Of a stretch of 64,000 nt of DNA, positions 1-13,633 are shown piece by piece. A program made the position numbers and the translations under genes. Position 1 is the first letter of the stretch, and the number at the start of each line of letters is the position of its first letter. The notes under the pieces were generated by a model, which was not told where the DNA came from, made no database searches, and worked only from the letters and a program-made list of their open reading frames with translations. Source of the DNA: Sipunculus nudus (lineage: Eukaryota; Annelida; Sipuncula; Golfingiida; Sipunculidae); the NCBI GenBank assembly GCA_026874595.1, contig CM049312.1:66868929-66932928 (forward strand). The letters run 5' to 3'.

Positions 1-788
1 TTGACGCCACTTTGTCACGGTACTTGAAATTTTAGTTTCCAGTATAAGCTTTGTTCAATAATTTTCACAATTTATATTTCACAAAATTATATTTCAAACA
101 TTCGCATTTTAATTCTTATTTATTAAAAAAAGTTATTGGAGTCGCGAGTTAAAACCCTGAACAATCCAATTGATACTACCCAATTGAAATCATATCGCTT
201 TAAAACAACAAGCTTTTTAAGGTTGTCATTTTCCCTTCTGTGGTAAAATTCAGTATTATTCAGTTTAATAACCGTGACATAGTTGTTTTCGAATAACTGT
301 TTAATTTTAACACTGCCATGGTGACACTATTAGAGAGATGTCAAAGTTAGGCGAGAGGTAAGCTTATGCGATCTCCTGTACCGGCGGAATCTAACAGAAC
401 ACATGCAAATTCATGGCTTTTCTCGATTCAATATCTATTACAAAAATTTCTCTGGACACGTTTACGCCTCTATGCCTACACTTTGAACACAGCAGTCGTA
501 TCCTAATCGGACGGAACTAAGTCGTCCATGCCGTCAGGTCACTCAAATCCCATACCCCTGTAAAGGTCATTCACCTTCTGTTTTATGAGATTCTTTGTTC
601 CGGTTCCTCGTGCCTGTCAGAGATGTTGAATCTGACAGAACCAGAGAGGACAGAGTCTTTGTACAGAAGGGATTATGGCTTCTTTTATTTCTGTCGAGAG
701 ATATAGTCTTCCTGATATAATCGATCTTGTGCATTGATAGGCATCTTCAACAATGCTGAACTCAAAGCTAAAGGCCGTGAATCTTCAG

Positions 789-819
789 ATATATATATAT
801 GTGTGTGTGTGTGTGTGTA
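789..819. repeat. (AT)n(GT)n microsatellite
   Basis: A run of alternating AT followed directly by alternating GT. It is typical of animal nuclear DNA. Confidence 0.9.
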
Positions 820-3344
820 CGTGTGTGCGCGGTTTCAACGCCCACCCCGGAACCAGGAGCTCAATGCCGAACTATTATATTTTTATGATATACAATTATG
901 CATTATTTTAACTATCCTCATGTTGTAGGAGTACTACATGACACTCTTCAGGTAACTGAGTTATTTTGCTTTGTGCTTGGGATTATTGACGATGTGGTTT
1001 TGATGATACCCAACCATCCGCGTTATATTCCAAAGGCACAACCAGAGAAAATCAGTCACTTGATGCATGACATCTACTGTACACGAAATTTGTGTAAATA
1101 CATTTATTGATCTTACACATGCTGTCCATTAAACAGTCACGCATCCTAAATCCAGTTGTCTGCCTCCATTTAGCAGTCGTTCTGCTCTGATAAGTGTATA
1201 TTTACTCTCAGGTGGGTGGGAGCACTAAAGTATAGGCCATTTATCTTTTCTAACGAAACAATATGTTCAAATATAAAAGCTAAAGGATACATCAATTCAC
1301 CTGAATTACTGAACATATAGGGCTTTTTTATATCAATGGAGTGCTTTCAAGTCCTCATCAATTTTCTCCCTTGTCAAAATTATAATTATTTTCTCTTTGC
1401 TTTAATTATGTATTATTAATTCCACTTTGCCAAACATCATAAAGCAGAAGATTTATTTTCCAGTGGGAAAACTGCCTTGGCATGAGCCTGACAAGTTTTT
1501 CCATTATGTCGTTAAGTAAATGAAATACGTGTCAATGAAAAATGATTGATCTTAAAACTACGTAATTGCTAAAAACGTTTGACCTTTTAGTTCCGCTTGT
1601 GGTGGATCTTCATTCCTATCAGCAAAGCCGTCGTGAAAGTGTATTTGCTGACAGGTCCTCATTAACCGATACCATACTCATCAACAAAAGTACCGTTTCA
1701 TCCCACTTTTATGTGTACAAGAGAAGCAACTCTCCTGAAAAAAACTACTTGTTTGTACAAGGTAGGTCATCTAGGTAAAAACACGAGTATTGGTGTCCAG
1801 AGCGTGATGTGAATTTACTTGTGTTATAAATTTCATTTATTGTACGCAATTATATTGAATGATTAGTTAATGAGCCACTTTTGACATAGATTGTACTCGC
1901 CATAAACTACTCGAACACAAAATTGCATATTATTTTGTACGTATAATTTTCTTTCGACAAAACACCTTGATTTGATATAAAATTATATATATCCAAAAAA
2001 AGTATGCATAATCGTTACAGGAAAAAGGAAGAATCTATTTTTAGATCCATAAAGTTATAAAATCAAGAAAAAACGTTAGCAGGACACAAGACTCTGAGAC
2101 CGATAATTTTAAACCTTACCAGATTGTAGAGACAGTTCGACTATCATTTTTCATGAAAATATTTTTTCAAATGACACACCTAAAACTGATTTCAGAAAAA
2201 AAATGTTTCATGTTTATGACATATACTCCATAACCACCATCTGTCTTCATAAAGACAAAACAGCGTTAATATTCATTCAAAAAACCATCATGAATGTCCA
2301 CGTGAATTTCCGAAACATGTCATTAATGTAAACTGGCATAGGTAATATTTATTTGTTTAACCTTACTGTCGAACCTACATTGCAAATGCTGGATTTGGAT
2401 CTTGTACAATGACAGACTAAAAGCTCTATTTTTGTCATTCTTGCTGCATTTAACCTAAAAGTTTTTGGTTTGTGGAAAGGTTTATTAACAACAAAAGTGC
2501 ATAATGGTATAATCACCTGAAGGATAAAACAAAGCTAGTGGTTCCAAATGAGACATATTATAAGACTAGCTGTAAATTGTAAAAACAAAATTTGGTGGGT
2601 TCAATCCTATATTTTAACGCTCAAGATTATTTTTAGGTGATCTCAAACAAAACTGATTCTTCTTTAAGAAAGTTTTTTCGGTAACTCTAGGCTTAAGAAT
2701 TATATGTTGCGTCAACTGCAATGTACACAAGTCATTATTAATCATGCTGATAATTCCACAAATTTAATGTATAAACTTGACAACTTAAATATGTGTTTAC
2801 TACACGGTAATGTTTTCACTCTTCTTAATCATAACATGTAAAGTGTCTAAACATTTTGACTGATCACATTTCGCATGGCCTTTTCTTTTAAATCCAGGAT
2901 AGAGGCCAATTTGGACACGGGAATGCCTTTTCTTAAAAGTGTAGATCCCGACTGGATATTTTACATCTGAAATTATTAAATGCTGGCTGTACTTTTTAAA
3001 TGGCTGTCAACAATACTGTCACAATGGGAAATGGCGGTTTCTATCTTTACGTGTTAGTTATAGATAATATTTTATTGATGTTTCTCTTATGCATCCTTGT
3101 GCACTTTAGTTAGAGTCATTCCGTGGCAGTTATCGCCTGTACGGTTCTTCAGGCGCAAGAATAACTGTACTAACTGCTCCATGGACCAACCACTTAATAA
3201 TTTATGCTTAACCAAAGGTTTATGCACCATGTCGGCCCCTGGACTGGAGGAATCCAACTTTTCAATGGTCCCACAAAAGAAATTTTGGACACCGGAATAA
3301 TTTTTAAAACGGTCGCTCTGTTAAATCCAAGATGACACTCAATT

Positions 3345-3345
<1 letters not shown>

Positions 3346-3402
<57 letters not shown>
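3346..3402. repeat. (TA)n microsatellite
   Basis: About 28 uninterrupted TA dinucleotides in AT-rich non-coding DNA. Confidence 0.95.
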
Positions 3403-3404
<2 letters not shown>

Positions 3405-4144
3405 GATTATTAGATAAATTATTACAAACGTATTGCCTGCAGTTTTACCTTGAATGCGCCTGCTGTGAGGGAAGGCATCTGTGAAGATATATTATCAGCA
3501 AAGCCCCTGCCCGCGGCAAGCGATTATCACCCTTACAGAATAACTTCAGGAAAGATCGATAACGCATGTCCTTTAACGCGCAAGTGTCTGTTTTTCCTAA
3601 AATAAATAGACTGAAACGACTTTTACCAGATTTTTAAGATTTTTCATAATCCTTTGAAATTTATATTCTTACTGAAAAAACGGAATGTGTTAAAATATAT
3701 ACTTATGTCAGAGTCATCTGTTCAACGTAAAAATGTTTAGAGCTATAACTGAGAGCTGATCTGATTAATTTGAGTCATAAGTGATGGTTGGCTTAATTGC
3801 CAAACTGCAGTTTTAATCTGGTATGAGACAAATAACTTATCGGTAGAATTAAAACATCTGAAATAATTTGGGTATATTCCGATAACAATTCAAGTTTATA
3901 GACACATATAATTCAAATCTTTACACAGTAAAACGTGCTTCAGCATTAAACTGTGTTTACTTGGCGGATGATTTGCGGTATGTTTTGAACATTAACTTAA
4001 ACTATTGCTTATGGTTGTATTCCATCAGTAACAGCTCTTTATGATGGATAATATACCATTTAAAATGTTAATCCACATTAAATATTGCTTTTTATCTATT
4101 ATATTTCCAGTACTAAAGCACCTAACCTTCCTGACTTTGGGATT

Positions 4145-4208
4145 ATGCAGACTACAGGGACGGCGATTTCCACACTACTGACATTCATTTTTATGCTATG
4201 GTCCACAG
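4145..4208 (+). CDS. Host secreted PAN-domain gene, exon 1 (signal peptide)
   Basis: The exon starts with ATG and encodes 21 residues plus one base, with a hydrophobic core (ISTLLTFIFMLW), which reads as a secretory signal. It is preceded by a splice-acceptor-like sequence ending at 4110 and followed by a donor (ACAG then GTACGG) at 4209. It ends in phase 1, which matches the phase of the exon at 8823. With exons 8823-9356 and 9548-9810 the coding length is 861 bases, an exact multiple of three (286 residues plus stop). The gene is therefore a secreted protein of an animal genome. The function is unknown; the link between exons is inferred from splice signals and phase. Confidence 0.6.
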
Positions 4209-6435
4209 GTACGGTTAGTTAAGAAAATTAATTATATAATGCTATCAGAAGCAAAATTAAACTCTTCAGAATGTAGGAGCATGGTCTAATACCCCTATGT
4301 AGATACAGACCAGAATATATAACGCACATTTCACATACTAGCCGTGCATGAACTAACTGACAGACTCTTTAAACTAGATACTCGATCTGATGGTTGCACT
4401 CGTTGGAATAGAGATAAGGGATTCCTATTATAACAAAATGCATTCTGAATTTCATTCGCGTATACACGGAGTAAATGATAATACTTGTATTTGGCATGGT
4501 AAAAACAGATCAGATCTATGAGCTTCTCTCGAGGTTTAACAATTTAGACCCTGAATGGCTTAATTCAGCCTCCAAAGCAGAACGAATTCCGTTAGCGACT
4601 TTATGACCAGTGAATGTAGGAGGGTCTTACTAGTTTGATACTTTTATAAACAAGGGACCCATGGGTCACGGCGCTCAGCTGATCGTGATTGGACTATAAA
4701 TGTTTCTCCACTGTGATACTATATCGAGTCGATAAAGCTTATGAATATCATGTACATGTTGGGCTATTATAAAGGAATGTAATGTAATATGTGAGTAAAT
4801 GATAAATGAAATTACCTGACTGATGGATTAATAGAGTCAAATAAAGTGGTTTATTTTTTATTTATTTAGGAGGGGTTGAAAATTGTGATATATTTGAGCA
4901 AATATGAATGCAATGACAGCAGTAATAAGCAGTAGTAGATGATAAGGCTATTTGTTGAAGGATCTAAAGTGTATGGTAGTCTGCAAGCGTTCAATTTGAC
5001 AGATATGATGTTATGATTAACTATGCTGATGAAGTGATTTATGAATATGTGACTGTATGACACAATATCTCTTTAGTCTTGACAAGGTACATTATTGTGA
5101 TGACCACTATGTCTACATATTACACAATATTGACATAATTTCTGGCATGTACATAGGTACCTATGGACGAATAGTTATACAAAATATTAAAGTATGAATA
5201 TATCTGATTCATCTTGTTCTTGCTTACTGAGGCTGACTTTGGGATGGGGTTCGGAGAAGGGAAAAGTAAGGGCAGCACGAAGGTGGATGTAGAAATATTC
5301 TATTGTAATGTTTTTCATTTATATAAGAATATGAAAAGCTTTGAGGAAAGGGGCCCTCCTACTTGGTTATAGTAAAGTTCTAAATATATGATTGCAAACT
5401 AATACTCTGACAAGACTGTCATGAAGAAAAACAGTAAAAGTTTTGAGATACTGTGTTGCATCCGAAAATTTACAGATGGACAGGCAAGTGGACAGAATGG
5501 ACTAATACCTTTATTTCACTTTCAAGAGAATAATGCATTTAAGTTTATATATAATCCTATTTTTCAAGCAGATCCACTTTTTCCATTAAGAAGTTTTTAT
5601 CTGTATCATTTTTTTATTTACAGGTTTATAAATTTTTAATTAAAAAACCTGAAAATATAAGTTAAATATCAGAATTGTTGCAAAAGTTGCAATCATTATA
5701 TATACAGAGTAAAAAACATTTGGTCATAGTATGCATACACATATATTTTATTATTTTTAAATCATAAATGTTTTAACTGATTTTAAAAGAAAATAATGCC
5801 ACAACATGACATCTACAAAAATATTCCTTGAATCACTATTAAAAAGTTTTGCATATCGGAGTTTTCAGGACATGCTTAATTTTATTCACCAAAATAAAAT
5901 AAAAGTAAATTTGACAAAATAAAACATCTTTTCAAATAAAGTATACACACTGTTGGTTGAATGAGGGACAAACAATATCATTGTGCTAATTACTATCCCA
6001 GTTTTAATTAATTACTGGAATTAATAGTCAATTTCACACCTGATGAAGTTTTTACTCTTCTGAAGTAAGGAATTACTTATCTCATGAACATCCAGACTTT
6101 CACAGCAATACACCACTTTGTGGACACAATTAAATGTACACTTTAATCATTGTAACCCTGGTGGTTCAATACAAAATCTAAAATGTAGCATGTCCAAAAA
6201 TAAAATAAAATACAGAAAAATTATAACATTCATCTAGTTTATGCACCAGCTGGGGGGGGGATGAGTGCAGGGCGAGGGGAAGCCTGCTAGTAGTGGCCAA
6301 GCTGGGCCAAGGTAAGCTGCCTGGGGTGGGTTACATAATGCAAGTGAAGGCTGTACTACTAGGTGGGCTAGATGTAAACAACACTTGACATGGTGTGTGA
6401 AAACATGAATAAAAGCTATTCATTCCAATCAATTT

Positions 6436-7625
6436 CTTTTGAAAGTTCAGATTTTAAAAGATTAAATCCTTATGCATATATGCTGGGAAAATTAAATCAA
6501 CAGTGCCAAAGTTGGACAAAATTTAAGGTATTGTTTTTTATTTATGCTTATAACTTGAAAAATTTGCAAAATTTAGATCTAATTTTTCGGTAAACAATTG
6601 AATTTTGATTAAATAAAGTTATATTCCTGAAAAAAGGTCTCTAGGTTCAGCAATTCTCATGTGAGTAAATATATTTCCTGATTTTTAAAAAAATTGCAAT
6701 ATGTTTTGGCCCATAACTTCAAAATAATACTCAATACTGACCTAATTTTTAGTATGTTCATAGAAAATGTATAAAAGAATGTGAATACTAAATACGATCA
6801 AAAACAGATCAGTGGTTTTAATATTAGGCAGCCTTGAAGTGTAACAATGGCTTTTTTTTTATGGAAAACGGAGTTTTTTTCCTTAATATCTCGAAGGAAC
6901 AAAGTCCTAATGACCCAATTTTCGGTATGGTAGGAGATTTTGGGGACATCTAAAATTATGTCAACAGCCTGGGGAGCATAGAGATGTGCACTGAATGACC
7001 TACAGTCATCAAAGTGGACTGCTTGACAATGTAAGGGAATACAACAAGAGCCTCCAAAAAAATTCAATAACTAGCCTAATTTTGCAGCTTTTATTTTCAA
7101 ATTTCAGATTTTAACATATTAAATCCTTATGTATACATGGTGTGAAAATTAAATCCACAGTACTTACAGGAAAAAAAACGTGCCATGGCCAAAGTTGGGC
7201 AACGTTTAAGGTACCAATTTTATATTTTTGCCAATATTTAAAAAAATTTAACAGATTTTGATCTAATTTTTGGTATACAATTAAATTTTGATTAATTAAA
7301 GTTGTATTACTGGAAAAAAGTCCCTACCTTTAACACTTTGGGTCTTAAGTGACAAAATATCTTCCTGATTTTTTTACAAAGTGCATTATGTTTGGGCCAA
7401 TAACTTTTTTAAATTATATAATACTGACTTAATATCCGGCATGTACATAGGAACTATATAGAGGAATATTTATGGTAAATATGAAGAAAACCAGATGATT
7501 GGTTTTGATATTAGGCAGTCCTGAAGTGTGAAAATAGATTTCCTTAATATCTCAAAGGAACGAAGTCCTATTGACCCAATTTTTGGCATGGTAGGAGATT
7601 ATGGGGACATCTAACTGTATGCCGA
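6436..7625. repeat. Two diverged head-to-tail copies of an AT-rich repeat
   Basis: The segment from about 6436 to 6960 and the segment from about 7104 to 7625 share a series of matching blocks in the same order. Examples are the block around AAATCCTTATG (6466; 7122), the block around ATCTAATTTTT (6576; 7261) and the block around GGTAGGAGATT (6928; 7588). They differ by substitutions and small indels, so this is an old direct duplication, probably part of an interspersed element that ends in the (ACGG)n tract just to the right. No coding capacity is seen. Confidence 0.75.
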
Positions 7626-7665
7626 AATTCAGATTCGTAGGTCCAACGGTGTCGAAACGTGCCAG

Positions 7666-7772
7666 TCTTACGGACGGACATCCAGACGGACAGACGGACG
7701 GACGGACAGACGGACGGACGACGGACAATGGACCATGACTATAGCTCAGATGACTTATAGTCAGCTGAGCTA
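7666..7772. repeat. (GACG)n tract followed by a 31-base near-palindrome
   Basis: Repeats of ACGG/ACAG run from about 7666 to 7727. A near-perfect inverted sequence follows at 7742-7772: its left half TAGCTCAGATGACT and right half AGTCAGCTGAGCTA are reverse complements apart from one position. The reverse complement of this 31-base sequence matches 39327-39357, in the viral part of the window, at 28 of 31 positions by hand count. Confidence 0.75.
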
Positions 7773-8822
7773 AAAATCAATCGATATATTTTCTCTTATC
7801 TTGTAGATTTATTTAAGGTTCATTGGATTTGACGACTATGATATGTTTTGATAAAACGAACAATGCAGATAAAATGGACCTGGTATTAATTATGTATAAA
7901 TGGTCCAATAAAATAATCATACATTTTTCGAAATTCTCAATAAAACAAAATTCAGAGTTAATAATTTCTCAGGCATTGATGGTATTAGAAATTCCTACAT
8001 GGTATCATATATAAGTGTATACACCGATTCATAAATATGTGTGAATATATGCAAAGTATGCTGCAAAACAATTGAGTAAGATATGTATTTTAAACAGTCA
8101 AATATTTTATACTTTACTTTGAATTGACTGGTGCACTTTAATTATATAGAATCTTACATGTCATTTGTATGCCTTAGTCAAAGCCCTGCTGCGAATGTAC
8201 TTCACTCAAACAGAATCGTACAAAATCAACAAGACTGGGGTTTAAACCTTAATAATATAATTACGAAAACAATGCTCATTACGTAAAAAGAATTCAATCC
8301 TACGGAAAATCACATCGCCAAGCTCAATATCAACAATGTCCATCTTCTGGTCAAGCACATAGGAAAAAGTATTTTCACTCACGCCACAGATGCTCTTAAA
8401 TATATCACAGATAAATTACACTTATAGGTGTCAAACTCTGTCTATTAATACTCGATTGGTAACGACTGTGACGAGAGGCGACCTCTACATAACTCTGCGT
8501 TCTTAATTGTCGCTTTCTGCCACAACTCTTGCATTTATACCGGTGTACGGCATATGTCTGCATACACTTCATTACAACACACTTAGGCTGTTAAATTACA
8601 GAATAAATCTCCTATCACTCAAGTGTACGAATACTTATCAAAGCCGGCTATATCAGGTGTTCCTCGAATGTGTGGACATGTAAATATACCGGCGCCGTTG
8701 ATCTGCAAACCGACACAATACCAACAGGAGACGTCAGTTATCATAAGATATCGTTAGTTCTACTAAAATCAGTCCCCACTTATATATCATTTGTCATTCA
8801 GCTTATTTTGTTTTCTTTGTAG

Positions 8823-9356
8823 AGGTATTGAACTTTATAATGGTTTTCACTTCAGGGGAATGTTTGGTTAAACTGCAATCAGTGGGACCTGATGCCATTA
8901 ACCGATCGGCTATCGATATATTGACAAATGTCATATTCATTCCGGATCCTTACATCCCCATAAACCTCGGAGTTGCAAGACCTGTGCATCACTTCAGATT
9001 TTATGCCGCCCGGAAAGGCGATGTTAGCTTCCAGGTGTGGCGTAAAATCAATGACCCAAGAATATATAGTCTCTCTGCTACAACTGATACCTACACGGTT
9101 TCCAACATTGGTATAAATGATGCCACACCAACCAGTCCGATGACTGTCCAAGATGGTGACGTCATCGCATTTTATGCCCCTGCACAGAGTATTATCCCGT
9201 TTAATGGGAGAGAATGTGTCAAGGAACGGATTCATTATAAACATTACCCATCAGCGTCCGATCTTTTGCTTGGATCTGAAGTAGTCTTTACCGAGGAGTC
9301 GTCGGTGCCTTGCCGTAATTATTCTCTACAAGTTGTAATTGACATGTCCATCAAAG
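8823..9356 (+). CDS. Host secreted PAN-domain gene, exon 2
   Basis: The exon is 534 bases (178 codons), bounded by an acceptor (TTTCTTTGTAG) and a donor (AAAG then GTAAGC), phase 1 at both ends. It encodes a domain I do not recognise. The composition is beta-rich (alternating hydrophobic strands such as FRFYAARKGDVSFQVW and GDVIAFYAP), with three cysteines and one N-glycosylation site (NYS). Its position between a signal peptide and a PAN domain suggests a secreted binding protein, perhaps a lectin-like sandwich, but no family is claimed. The open frame extends past the exon only by chance. Confidence 0.65.
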
Positions 9357-9547
9357 GTAAGCTGTTACTTACAAATTAGGTCATGGAAAGGTATAAATGC
9401 AGTTAAGAAAAAAACAACCCCTTTGCCTATACTAAGTAGTCTGATAGAAAAAAAAAAGAAATATTATTTAAAATAACTTCCAAAATTAGTTCATCATACG
9501 CTGCAAAATTTTGCATACGTTTTCATCAAACATTTAATTTCCTTCAG

Positions 9548-9810
9548 TGACGCCATCATGTGACAGAATATTCAGAAAAATGCATTGGATTCGCAAATCC
9601 CAAAACCAGTTGATCTACACGAGCGCTTCACTTGTGGTAAAAATCGGCAAACGAGAGATGTGTGCTGCCAGATGTCAGGAGGAAATGTGGTGCCAGAGCT
9701 TCACGTTTTCTTCCCTCAGTGGCACCTGCTGGATGAATGATGTACAGCCTGAACTTGGTGATCAACAATATGAAAACGAAGAAGAGGCAGAATATTATAT
9801 ACCTGGATAA
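9548..9810 (+). CDS. Host secreted PAN-domain gene, exon 3 (PAN/apple domain, stop)
   Basis: An acceptor (ATTTCCTTCAG) precedes the exon and its first two bases complete the phase-1 codon from exon 2. It encodes about 87 residues ending in TAA. The pattern REMCAARCQEEMWCQSF followed by SGTCWMND has the cysteine spacing of a PAN/apple fold, a module that binds protein or carbohydrate in secreted animal proteins. The last exon therefore supplies the C-terminal domain. A decayed relative lies at 16960. Confidence 0.65.
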
Positions 9811-11569
9811 TACGTTTTATCTGCTGTATGCCGGGTCTGAGTCAGAGGTGCCGCCGGGGGTCCATGCCACCCAACACCCCCCCCCATCCGACTGTAAATG
9901 TTATGTTGAGGTTAAACTTACATGTTCTTAAGTTGATTATAGCATCAGATTGATTAAAAACATAATAATAGCAATCAAGTTTCATTTATGCATACTTTAT
10001 CTGCAGTGATTTATACATAGAGATGTACCCCGGAGGCATTCAGAATCTATAATGAGGTAATTAAGTAACTGGAGTTAAGGGACCATGCATCAATGATGAA
10101 TAAGCTGACTGTAATAACTTGTTATTTCCCACCGATTCTCAGTTTTTTAAATTTGATAAATGTTTCATGTGTTAGTATCAAAAATAAATAAACTTTTATA
10201 CATATGTGTACCGCATGAGTGGACATGTGCACCTAAATTAGTGCAAGAGGACAAGCAACCTTGCTCAACCGTGCATCATATTGAATAGGGGCATTATTCA
10301 AATATTTAAAGGCTTGATCTTTTGATGAATAAACAGCTAAGGTGTGCCCTCCTCTATGGAATCTATAAATAAGGGTGCGGTACAAATACACACTCAGAGG
10401 GGAAATTAACATTACGTATGGCGCAGGCACTAGTTAGACAGCCCATATACATGGATAGTATAAGGTAAGGCTGGCTCACTTTTATAGTTTCTTTAAACAA
10501 GTTTGCACTGTAAAAGATTTAAGTAAAATGACCCGTGGCCACGGTAATGTAACTACAGGCTTTGTGCCTATATAAGTCATGTAACTTCGGATTATAATGG
10601 ACTTTGAGCCCTTACACTTTCATATCTAAGGGGTGAACGCCACCATTTAATTATCACAAGGCCAAACTATGTAATATTTGAAAAACAATAGTAAACAGCG
10701 TAAAGCGGCCTTAAGACAAGTCTCTGTTATCTCTGTATATCATATTTGGCCAAGTAATTTAAATATATATTATCTCTCATCTCGGCTACAACTATTAATT
10801 AGACCTGATTACTTCATTCTTTCTTAGTCAGAGAGACGTAAATATCTCGCAACATCATTTTCTTTAGTATCCCTGTCCGATAGATTCGTCCGCCAGTGTA
10901 TTTTTATCTGTCTACGAGCTGAATTGAGCGGATAATAGGGCTGCAACTTTAATTGTTCCAGATGATATATGAATTCGGTGTATGAGCCAGTCTTAACAAT
11001 TTTTGGCATATTCATATAATATTTAGTGTTGCTTAAGGTTTAGCCCATATCATATTGTGTTGTATTTATGTATGTTTAATGCAATTTTTTTTCATTAGCA
11101 TCCAGCACCGTTGTAACGTCACCACTTTTCAGTTAAGGAAACATTTCATTTAAGTCTTTTGGGCTATTTTAGTTCTTTTGAATTCACATATGTATTGTCA
11201 CATTTTAATTATGAAGTAAAATGTCTGTATACTCTATTATCTCTTTGGTGTTTTGGTTTGTATGATTTATGTCCGAGGTCTGGATGTGTTTGCCTTCCCC
11301 TAGACATTTTAGCCCGAGCCCCAGGCTATCGTAACATAAAGTGGGCCCCATTCCGGATTTTCTTACCGAAACAATTTTTGCTATTTTGTTATAATATTCA
11401 AAACTTGACCAAAAATATGTCTTTAGAATTTGATGCAAAAGCATTTGTTGAAAAGTTGTACTCGGTTAGGAATTTCATATGTAACACAAAAAAGAATAAT
11501 TTAGAACCGATAGTCTAGCGATTCAATGCCCTACTTAGGCCACAGAGATAAGGCAGGCTATATAAGATT
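9811..11569. other. AT-rich host-like DNA, no gene seen
   Basis: The 3' flank of the PAN-domain gene. It contains a short C-run and scattered open frames without codon structure or motif support. No RNA gene is recognised. Confidence 0.55.
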
Positions 11570-12210
11570 TTGTATTTGGCAAAGACAATGATGATCCAGA
11601 GGAAGAGGTAGAAGAAAATATATATAAAATAGATCCCACAGCAGTCGAACTTAGAAAATAAGAGACACAAATAGAGTTAAAAAAGAAAAGCTACAGTTAG
11701 AAAAAGAAAAACAGATCACTTTACAGATAGAAAAAGAACTTGGTGCAGTTGGTGGGGCCACTGGCTAGTCAATCCTTAAAGGCCATGCCCAACTTAAATT
11801 GGAAAGTTCCAGTTTTCAAGAAACTGAAGTTGTTAATACTTATCATATATTTATGTTAATACTTATTATATATATATATATAAAGGTTGCCTCTATAAGT
11901 AAGTGACCAAAAGACCAATGGACCTTCCTGTTGCAACATGTCTTGATACGAAAGGCACGAGATGCCTTTTTTCTTTATCTTTAGAGGTCAGTCAAAATTA
12001 TGAGATTGTCTAAAGTGAAGTGTTGAGTGCTTTAATTTGATCCCTGAGGTCTTCAGATTAAATTTTAGACAGGACAGGAAGAATGAAATCCAAACACATG
12101 TAGAATTTACAAAAAAAAATGCGTTAGATAGATGGTGTGTTTCCTTAGAGGTCCAAGAAGACGTTGATAGATTAAGGCAAATTATTATAATTTAGGAGTT
12201 CAAAAGAAAT

Positions 12211-12573
12211 TTGCATAAAGATATTCAAGTCTATCTTGAAGAGCGTAGAGTGGAGTTTCTTTATGAGGCCGCCAAGCTGGCAGATGAGTATGCCTTAACT
12301 CATAGAGTAATGTATAGAAAATGTAATATTCACAAAAGCCCAAGACTTGGTAGGCGTAGAGATAGTCCTTTGTCTCAGGGTCCCACCACCGTATCAAAGT
12401 CTTTCACTTACAAACCCCAGAATAAAAATCAATCGGACTCACCCGTTCGCACAGGTAGTGGGGAACGTAAGTCGGGACATTTCACTTGTTTCTATTGTAA
12501 AAGGGGGAACGTTATTGCTAACTGTGAAGTGTTAGACCAAGAAAGCCAAATCGTCAGCTTTACCAGTGGCTGA
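12211..12573 (+). pseudogene. gag fragment with degenerate zinc knuckle
   Basis: The open part reads as a helical segment (EFLYEAAKLADEYALTH) typical of mollusc Ty3-like gag proteins, followed by a basic linker and a knuckle of form C-x2-C-x8-C. The position where the conserved histidine is expected holds valine (CFYCKRGNVIANC), so the CCHC motif is broken. There are stops upstream and downstream in frame. It is part of the retroelement remnant. Confidence 0.6.
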
Positions 12574-12672
12574 TCCACCACGATTAGTGTGTGAGTCCCC
12601 CTCGCCAGATGTTAACCAAAAGGTTGAAGAAAGCCAGGACAGTTTTAAACCTTTTATGATTTAGGGGTCTCT

Positions 12673-12918
12673 TTGGGGACATCTAGCAGGACAAGAAAGA
12701 TTAAAATTTTGCGTGACACAGGTTCAAATCAATCATTAATATTGGCTCTCCCTTTTGGAACAGAGACGTACATAGGTGTCGATGTACTCCTTCGGGATGT
12801 AGAGTTAAGCTATGTATCAGTTCCTTTACAAAAGGTATTTATTGATTGTCCCTTAGTGTCAGTTGAAGTTACAGTGCGAGTGAATGTTTGCCAATTAGTG
12901 GCATCTCGTTTTTGTTAA
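12673..12918 (+). pseudogene. Retropepsin (aspartic protease) fragment
   Basis: The motif LRDTGSNQSLI contains the DTG active-site triad of a retroviral-type protease with the usual hydrophobic flanks. The frame closes soon after about 80 residues and is not joined to the gag fragment. It belongs to the retroelement remnant at 11570-13420. Confidence 0.6.
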
Positions 12919-13633
12919 GAAATGACTTGGCAGACGAAAAAGTGGTTTAGGAGCCACATGTAGTGAATAAGCCGTGTGCCGAAAGGAACATGGAGCCAAT
13001 AGAGCGGGAGTCTGAGGACATGTTCTGGGCCTGCGTTGTTACTCGGGCTTCGCTCATAAAGCCCCAAAGTCGGGAGGCAGAGCCAGACATTGACCTAAAT
13101 GGAACCTTTATAACTCATGATGAGTTTGCAGGCAACGAGAAGCATGAGCCAGGTCCACAGGTCACATTTGCGTTGCCCAAAGAATACGCTCAATCTGATA
13201 GAGACTGTCCTATTGTTATATCAGATAAGGATTCTGATTTTGTAGTGTCTCTTGGGGAGACATCTGATGAAGACTTTGAAGAGTAACAACGTACGGATGC
13301 TAATCTTCTCCTGCTTAACTTAGTATGTCCAGACAGAATTTAGCTGAACTGCAACAAGAATACTCGGAGGTTAAAGAGTTGTTTGTTCAGTCTTGTAGTG
13401 TAGAGGAGGCAAAAGAAACATCCTTCATGATACTATATAGATTCAGGATTATTGCTCAGAAAATGAACTCATGTTGATAGCTTTAGAAGTAAGAACTGGG
13501 GGGTCTGCATCAAATAGTATTGTCCCGTGTACCATTCTCTCCTGACGCATAGCCGATGGCTCAGGAGGGTCTTTTGTGCAATTATATATCCCCTTATTTT
13601 GATTCTGATCCAGGTAGGAAACTTTAAGGGGAG

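Larger units (their letters stand above)
1..4110. other. AT-rich host-like DNA without a supported gene
   Basis: The sequence is strongly AT-rich, with stops in all frames and only short chance open frames. It holds two simple-sequence tracts (listed separately) and nothing recognisable as an exon or RNA gene. It is the 5' flank, or a 5' untranslated or intronic part, of the gene whose signal-peptide exon lies at 4145. A possible splice acceptor (pyrimidine-rich tract ending in CAG) lies at 4108-4110, so an upstream non-coding exon may exist in this stretch. Confidence 0.6.
4209..8822 (+). other. Inferred intron 1 of the PAN-domain gene
   Basis: An AT-rich interval bounded by a GT donor at 4209 and a pyrimidine-rich tract ending in TTTGTAG at 8822. 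It contains a two-unit dispersed repeat (6436-7625), an (ACGG)n tract with a palindromic end (7666-7772), and no other coding signal. Confidence 0.5.
11570..13420 (+). mobile_element. Decayed Ty3-like LTR retrotransposon, gag-pro remnant
   Basis: Consecutive fragments on the plus strand follow the order expected of a metazoan Ty3-like element. A Lys/Glu-rich helical gag N-terminal part with stops is at 11600-11760. A gag core with a nucleocapsid knuckle is at 12211-12573. A retropepsin fragment is at 12673-12918, and an acidic linker region at 12963-13286. Frames are shifted between pieces and no reverse transcriptase or LTR is seen, so this is a truncated, non-functional copy. Boundaries are approximate. 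Confidence 0.65.

Noticed and set aside
734-3300. Several 60-70 codon open frames
   Set aside because: Most start with TTG or GTG, lie in AT-rich or microsatellite DNA, and lack splice signals or motifs.
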